From: Zonotrichia leucophrys gambelii
Taxonomy: Eukaryota > Chordata > Aves > Passeriformes > Passerellidae
Length of the DNA stretch: 64,000 nucleotides
Assembly: GCF_028769735.1 (NCBI RefSeq)
Contig: NC_088170.1
Span: 42,324,920-42,388,919 of the forward strand
Direction of reading: 5' to 3'
The notes under the pieces are model-generated. The model saw only the letters and a list, made by a program, of their open reading frames with translations, was not told where the DNA came from and ran no database searches. The position numbers and the translations under genes are program-made. Shown here piece after piece: positions 58,465 through 64,000 of this stretch; position 1 is the stretch's first letter, and every line of letters begins with the position of its first letter.

Positions 58465-58856
58465 TGTATAGTAATGCAGGGTGACCCCAATGTCTGTGAA
58501 TAATTGGCATCTTACTCCAAGGCTTCAGAATGCTGAACACTCAGTTTATTAAAACTACATTATATTACATTATAACTACACTACAAAGAATATTAAAGAA
58601 TACTTACTTCTAACTACTAACCAACTAGAAAACCCATGACTCTCTGCCTGACAGTCCTGACACACACACGTGGATCCAATTGGTCAATGAATCCAAACAA
58701 CCATCACCAGAATCCAATCAAACAATCACCTTGGGTATGCAATTTCCAGAACACATTCCACATGGGCACAACAACAGGAGCAGCAAATGAGATAAGAATT
58801 GTTTTGATCATTCTTTTCTCAGCTTCTCTCTGTTCAGAGGGCATGTGAATACCACA
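58465..58856 (-). mobile_element. ERVK-type LTR, minus orientation, related to the LTR at 55.0-55.4 kb
   Basis: The right end is clear: on the minus strand the element begins TGTGGTATTCAC at 58856, as in the 55-kb copy. It shares with that copy the blocks AGCAAATGAGATAA, GATCATTCTTTTCTC and ACCAGAATCCAATCAA. AATAAA on the minus strand is at 58545-58550. The left end is uncertain: candidate TG starts lie at 58465, 58474, 58482, 58491 and 58495. None gives a 6-bp duplication matching CCCGTG after 58856. This copy has an inserted or retained block (CACGTGGATCCAATTGGTC) that the 55-kb copy lacks. No internal retroviral sequence was recognised on either side. Confidence 0.8.
58545..58550 (-). terminator. 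LTR polyadenylation signal (minus strand AATAAA)
   Basis: Plus-strand TTTATT in CAGTTTATTAAAAC. The matching signal of the sister LTR is at 55091-55096. Confidence 0.5.
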
Positions 58857-61800
58857 CCCGTGTTTCCATGCGGGGTTGTTTATGCCCTGATATAAGAGAC
58901 ACGATACACACAAACAGCCTGGCAGATAGAAGTGCACTTCTTTATTCTGTTTATTAATATATATTTTTGTACCCTTTTGTACCATGTAAATGGAGCAAGC
59001 TTTAAAGCATTTGTGTTTTGGGAGATGGCTTGAGTTTCTGGCCATGGCCCTGGATTTGCAATCAAGAAATTTTTAACAATATATAAAAGCCAAAGAAATA
59101 ACCAACCAGCACTCCTATGATCTTGTAGGTACACACTGCATCAGAACGACTCACGAAGGTCGCCACTCAGGCTGCAGACTGGTAGTAACTGACTCTTGAA
59201 AGAGCACAGCTCAGCAAATACAGCATTCCACTAATGGATATTTGGTGTGCATTTAACAGAGCTTTTAAAACATTATCTGAGAAAGCAGGCATACCAATGA
59301 ATGTTTTCCATTCCAGCCAGAACATGAGAGGGATGGTCCAGATAACCTCTCCTATTACATTTGGAGTTGGAATCACTGTGACCTTTAAGTGAGTCATCAG
59401 CAGGGGAGTAGCCAGGCTCTTTGTGCTGTCCCTTGCTGTGAAGAGCAGGGAGCTGCAGGGGTACTTTTCCTTAGGTGAATAATCTTGCAACAGAAAACAA
59501 GGCCCCACAGATGCTGACTTTCCTGCTTCTGGTCCATCTAAGCTTGATCTCTTCTTTAATCTGTTCTTTCTCCATCTCACCTCTTGTCATTGCCTCCACC
59601 TCCCTCCTTGCAATATCTCAGTCCCCAACCCCAATCACACCCTCCCTTCTCTCCCTTTACCTCTCTAACTGATTTGCCTTTGCCTTCTCTTCCTACTCCT
59701 ACTTCCTCTGCAAAGGTGAGTCCTTTACCCTCTCTGCAACTGTGTGAATTACCTTCTTCCTTGATTTAGGCTCCATGAGGCTCTGACAGGAGTGAGACGT
59801 TTCTGTTGTATCACACCTGTGGCTACACCTGTGTAGCCAGTAGCAATTGAGAAGGAGGGCCACTGATCCCAAACTGGGCACTTCTCACTAGCTCCTGAAA
59901 CCACAGGGCAGACTTCTGCATATTCATCCCTGGCCCATGTCTCTCAGCTTCCCTCTTCAAGCGTAAAAATCAAACTCTGTATGCAGCTGACAGTGCAGGA
60001 AAACAACTACTTGGCCTCTCCTATCATAAGATTCATCTGAATATAATCCTGTCAAGGTTTTTGTGGTTTTTATTTTGTCATGCAGACACAGCAGTGTAAT
60101 GCAGCCACTAGCATTATTAAGCACTCTCCTTTCTCTCACCAGGGAAGAGAGGCTTCAGACTGGGTCAAACACTGTTGCAGATGCAAAGATAGAGCTCTGC
60201 AAGCTCTCATCTTCATTTTTTAAGTCTAATGTAAACGACCCATGGCACCTGGAGGCTGGTGGGATGACCCAGGAGTCAAGAGGAATTTAGGTCAGTTTAC
60301 AGCTCTTTTCTGTTTGTCTTCAAGACACTGCTTTCAACTTGAATGACCACTGTTTTGTGTCAAACAATAACATGTAAAAGATACAGCAAACCCAACATTT
60401 GATTATGCCTGGAGAGTTGAATGTAAGCAAGTTGCTAAGACTCTCCCCTCCAAGCATCACTTATGTCAGACTGAGGGATCACAAACTTGACAATTTAGAT
60501 AATTAGAAGTAGTGAGGGAAGCAGAGCAAAACCACCACTAATTGAAATTTTCAGTCTTCCTTAAACTTTCAATCTTCCTTAAACTTGACAAAGAGACAGC
60601 ACAAGAGTGCAAACTCAACTTTAAAATATCCTCTGAAGATTCTGCCACATGTGTGCAGGCTAAAGAAAATCGTGAAGGAGATAGTAAAGGAAACTACAAA
60701 TCTGAGAAAATGATAGCATGCCTTTTTGCAGATAGCACTCTTGCCTCCACATCATCATTAATTTAACATCCTGGTAGAAGCTGCCTGGACTGTGCTTTGC
60801 CTGAAGCCCTGGGCATTGCAGTGTCCAGGGAGAGACTGAGCAGCCAGCAGTGGAGCTGGGTCCCTGCTTTTGCTTTTTGCTTGGAGAGTAATAATCACCG
60901 TACCAGACCTGTGCCTGAAAGTGCAAGGGCCACCTCTCCTACGGTGCTGCAACCCTCTTACAACATGGCAACAGAAAACAGTTGTTTCTGTCTTCTCCAT
61001 CCCTCTTCTGCCTCTAGCTACAGGAAACTTGGCACCCATGGATGCTGCTGCCTCCTTTTTGTGCATCCCTGCACCTGGAGCAGCTGATGCAGGCAGCAAT
61101 TATGCTTCTTGCATATACTCCATGCCTTCTGGATTGTGTAGCCCGCCATCTGTCCTAAAAACAAAAAAGGCCCCTGAAGTTTCTCAGAAACCTCACTTTT
61201 AACAGAAGTTCTTCACTGAAATCAACAAAACAGAATGCTGAGTCTCAGTTTTACTTTCCACTTTATGCCTCCCTTATTCCCTGGAGATGGGCTATATGTT
61301 ATTCAATACATATAGTCTCGCCCTCAGGATGTCAGCCTCAGAAATATTGTATTTTCTAATAAAATACAGTTAACCAGGCCAGTTCAGGCAGATACTTACC
61401 TGGGGGAGAGGCCTGAATCCATGATGTTGCTGCCAGCTAGAGTACTGGATAGTGCCTTAATGCACCAAAAAATCATTTTGATGAGTGTTTCATTGCAGTA
61501 CAGCTGCATCTGGTCTCCACATTTCCACTGATTTCTGCCATTTCTGAGTAATTTAAAATAGCTCCTGTTACCTCACTTTCTCCCCTCCTGCCCATTGCAT
61601 TTTTTTAGTCACTGATGTCACCACAACTCTTTTCTTCAGTCACAGCAGAAACAGTCTCTCACTCCCACTTTGGCTTCTCAGTTTCTAGTCTTGTCACCTC
61701 ATTCTTTCTCTGTTCCTAAAAATTTACACTAGCTTGGGCTAAGCAAGTTTCTTTTACTCCAATTTCTTACCACCTCTGGTTTTGTAGGTCTGGATTCTAC

Positions 61801-63660
61801 ACTGTCCACCTCTCCTCATCCTTTTTGGTGTGCCTCTGAGGAGGTGCTGTTGTCTTTCTCAAGGCATGGTTATTAATTCTTCAATTTTTATATAAGATAT
61901 TACCTATTTTGTACTTCAGGAATGTTTTTGTGTTATTGGATGCAAAATCAGCTCCTGAACAGTTGGCAAGATTATTTAAGTAATGTTCAGAAATACTTCT
62001 AATAGCCATTCCCTACCCCATGTAAATGCTGCCTTTGCCCTTACCTTGAAAGAAAATAGGTGTAAAGTTACAGATGTGTAAGAGACAATCAGGCCTGGAG
62101 CCACACAGCTCCAACTTCTGTTCTTTGTCAACTAAAGCTATTCCAGTGGGTGTTCATGGTCCCACTGTCCAGCCACCAAACAAGGGGCTGATGCTGGAGG
62201 CTGTTTCCTTTCCAGCCAGGTCCGACTTGTGGGTGGGATTCGCAGCAGCCAGCTTCTCACCTGCGTGTGCCCAGGGAGAAGTCAGAGACTCCTCATTCCA
62301 TGGGATGAGTCAGCTCCAGACTGAAGGCCATGGTTTGCCATGGAGCTAAGTAGTAAGAGCTTCACTTCTCTGAGGCCTCAGCAAGACAGCTTGAAGGTGG
62401 ACATAAGAGCCATGAGGCTGGAATTAGGTCACTGTGAAAGCAGGACTTTCCCATGGATAGTACATATAACTGCCAAACACAACATGAGTTCTGCCTTGAT
62501 GATCTCATTGCTGAATAATTCAGTGAATCCTTTCAGTTAACATCAAAAGGCTTGAGGAATCTTCAAGGAGGGCACTGTCTCACCACAACCCTGTAATAGA
62601 GTTATCACAGGTGTGAGGGCTTGGGGAGCATGGGGAAGACTAAACTGACAATTCTTTCATGTGGGAACATTAGAAATTAATCTGCAGGTCCAAGGTCACC
62701 CAGTCATTTCTTTTGAGACCTTCCTCAGAATTGCTCTCCACACTCCATCAGAAAGCACTACAGTCAGTTAAGCTGGCCTGTGCAGTCCCTCTGATACATC
62801 ATGTGAGAAAGTTAGAAAACAAATGTTAGCTTCTCCTTTCTAAATTATTTTTCTCCATTTTGTTTAAATCTTAGAAGTTATTTGATTGTTTCTTTTAGTT
62901 TCCTTTTTGGAAGCCCTTGACAGTCATACAAACAGCTGCACAGAAATTGCAAAATAAAACCTTCCCCTTCTCTTTTATTTTCTGGTAAGTTATGTTGGGA
63001 AAATAAATATGAATGGCACAGGTGTTCCATTTTTCTCTCTTCATAAAACACTTTATGACATCTTGCAAATGCTGGGAAAATATTTCTTTTAAGAAAGAGA
63101 TTTCTCTTTCTCAAGCACACTGTGCTTCAGGGAGGTTTTAAGGACAGTTACAGAGCAAAGCCCGTTTTTTGGATGTCTTTTCCTTGTTTATTAATAACAT
63201 CAGAGAAGTACACCGAAGGTCTTCAGATTAATTTTACTGGTACTTGTTTGGATTAAAAAAACAATTAAAGTTTTCAGTGCCATTGATCAGCTGCTACGAA
63301 TTTGTACATTTCTGTTGCCCCCAGCTAATGGCCTCAAGGAACAGAGTTTAAAAGTAAATGATACATCAGCTGCAGTGGAAGATGTTTAGCATGGAAAGTA
63401 AAACATCACCCCCAAACTTACAGAAAAAATAAAGACAGTGACTTTTTGTTTCTAATTATGTAAACCAAAGAAAACCATGGTGGCTGAATAAAGCACTAGA
63501 ATCAAATGTATAATCATACTGTACCAAAATGCCTCGGAGCAGAGAAGGCAGTAGGGGAACAAGATAATGTACCGTTCATCATGCATTTCCTCTGCTGTCA
63601 ACTCACTCTGTCACTCTCATCATAAGTAATTGGACCTTTCTCTCAATCACAACCACGTGG
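58857..63660. other. Unassigned, with one minus-strand ORF of unknown meaning
   Basis: Contains the 137-codon minus-strand ORF at 59167-59580 with two minus-strand AATAAA signals downstream (58950-58955 and 58941-58946). A long plus-strand pyrimidine tract lies at 59556-59715, and an AAAG|GTGAGT donor-like site follows at about 59714-59723. A 19-bp tandem duplication (TCTTCCTTAAACTT twice) lies at 60551-60588. No known gene or repeat was recognised. Confidence 0.4.
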
Positions 63661-63960
63661 GCTGGAAAGGACCTTGAGAGGTCAGCTAGCCCATCCCTCT
63701 GCCCCAAGGCAGCATCGGCTAAGCTTACTGTCATTCCTGACAGAGGCTTGTCTTACAGCTCAAAAATCCTCCAGACAGGATTCCACAACACCCCCATGCA
63801 ACTTATTCCCCTGTCATGGTCTCTTGGCCTTTGGAGAATTTTGTCTGGTGTCTAATCTGAGTCATGCCTGTCATGATTAAAATTCTTGGCTGCAAGGGCA
63901 AAGAGGAGAGATGATTCCTGCTCTCTTTCCACCACCCACCAAAAAGTGCTCTTCCAAACA
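63661..63960 (-). repeat. Old CR1 LINE fragment, minus strand
   Basis: On the plus strand, GCTGGAAAGGACCTTGAGAG, CCATCCCTCTGCCCCAAGGC, TGTCATTCCTGACAGAGG, ACAGGATTCCACAACACCC and CAACTTATTCCCCTGTCATGG follow the complement of an older CR1 3' region ('ggaccatctagtccatccccctgccccaaggcag...cattcctgacagatg...gattccacaacctccctaggcaatttattccagtg'). GGTGTCTAATCTGAG and a weaker AAAGAGGAGAG block extend the match towards the window end. The element probably continues past the clearly matched part; its far end is approximate. Confidence 0.82.
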
Positions 63961-64000
63961 GTGCGTCCCCAGCCCACAAGTTTCCTTGGAAATTCTCTTT

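Noticed and set aside
55028..58856. A complete ERVK provirus bounded by the two related LTRs
   Set aside because: The left LTR has its own exact target duplication, and the interval contains CR1 and SINE-like sequence but no recognisable retroviral genes.
58704..59045. 113-codon minus-strand ORF
   Set aside because: Its C-terminal half is U3 of the ERVK-type LTR and the rest is flank. The matching part of the 55-kb LTR also yields an incidental ORF.
62690..62720. MIR-like phrase CCAAGGTCACCCAGT
   Set aside because: Only about 15 bases match and the flanks show no further MIR blocks.
1..64000. CRISPR arrays, bacterial operons, phage genes or other prokaryotic systems
   Set aside because: There are no regularly spaced repeats, no dense long ORFs and no ribosome-binding-site pattern. 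The repeat content is that of a bird nuclear genome.

Overview
The window looks like vertebrate, most probably bird and probably songbird, nuclear DNA. It is AT-rich, with short six-frame ORFs and no bacterial gene layout. It carries CR1 LINE fragments of very different ages and several solo LTRs of ERVL and ERVK type. Several LTRs resemble passerine LTR families as I remember them; that attribution was not tested by any search. No recognisable protein-coding gene, rRNA, functional tRNA gene or CRISPR array could be supported. The window reads as a gene desert or a very long intron.

Layout. 1-7.4 kb: unannotated AT-rich DNA with one old CR1 scrap. 7.5-8.1 kb: a plus-strand solo LTR. 9.4-10.7 kb: a 1,278-bp minus-strand ERVL-type LTR with an exact 5-bp target duplication, abutting a large T-tract/(GT)n microsatellite. 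13.3-13.9 kb: a minus-strand ERVK-type LTR with an exact 6-bp duplication. 17-30 kb: almost empty, with a MIR-like scrap, a CR1 3' end (25.3 kb) and a weak terminal-exon candidate (27.1 kb).

30.2-32.1 kb: a fold-back element made of two convergent tRNA-like modules, followed by a 1.3-kb decayed ancient CR1 that still shows reverse-transcriptase-region remnants. 34-38 kb: a CTCF-like motif, a short tandem repeat, a perfect 37-bp palindrome and a 121-bp candidate exon with strong splice signals. 43-46 kb: simple repeats and a minus-strand ERVL-type LTR. 54-59 kb: an LTR cluster holding one probable plus-strand LTR and two related minus-strand ERVK-type LTRs, plus a CR1 3' tail and a MIR-like tail. 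63.7-64 kb: an older CR1 on the minus strand.

Nothing here works together as a pathway. The recognisable content is transposon history: old CR1 and SINE fossils, then younger LTR insertions reduced to solo LTRs, and a few possible regulatory or exon-like signals. I found no convincing new biological system. The most unusual structures are the tRNA-like fold-back near 30.2 kb and the perfect palindrome near 35.86 kb.
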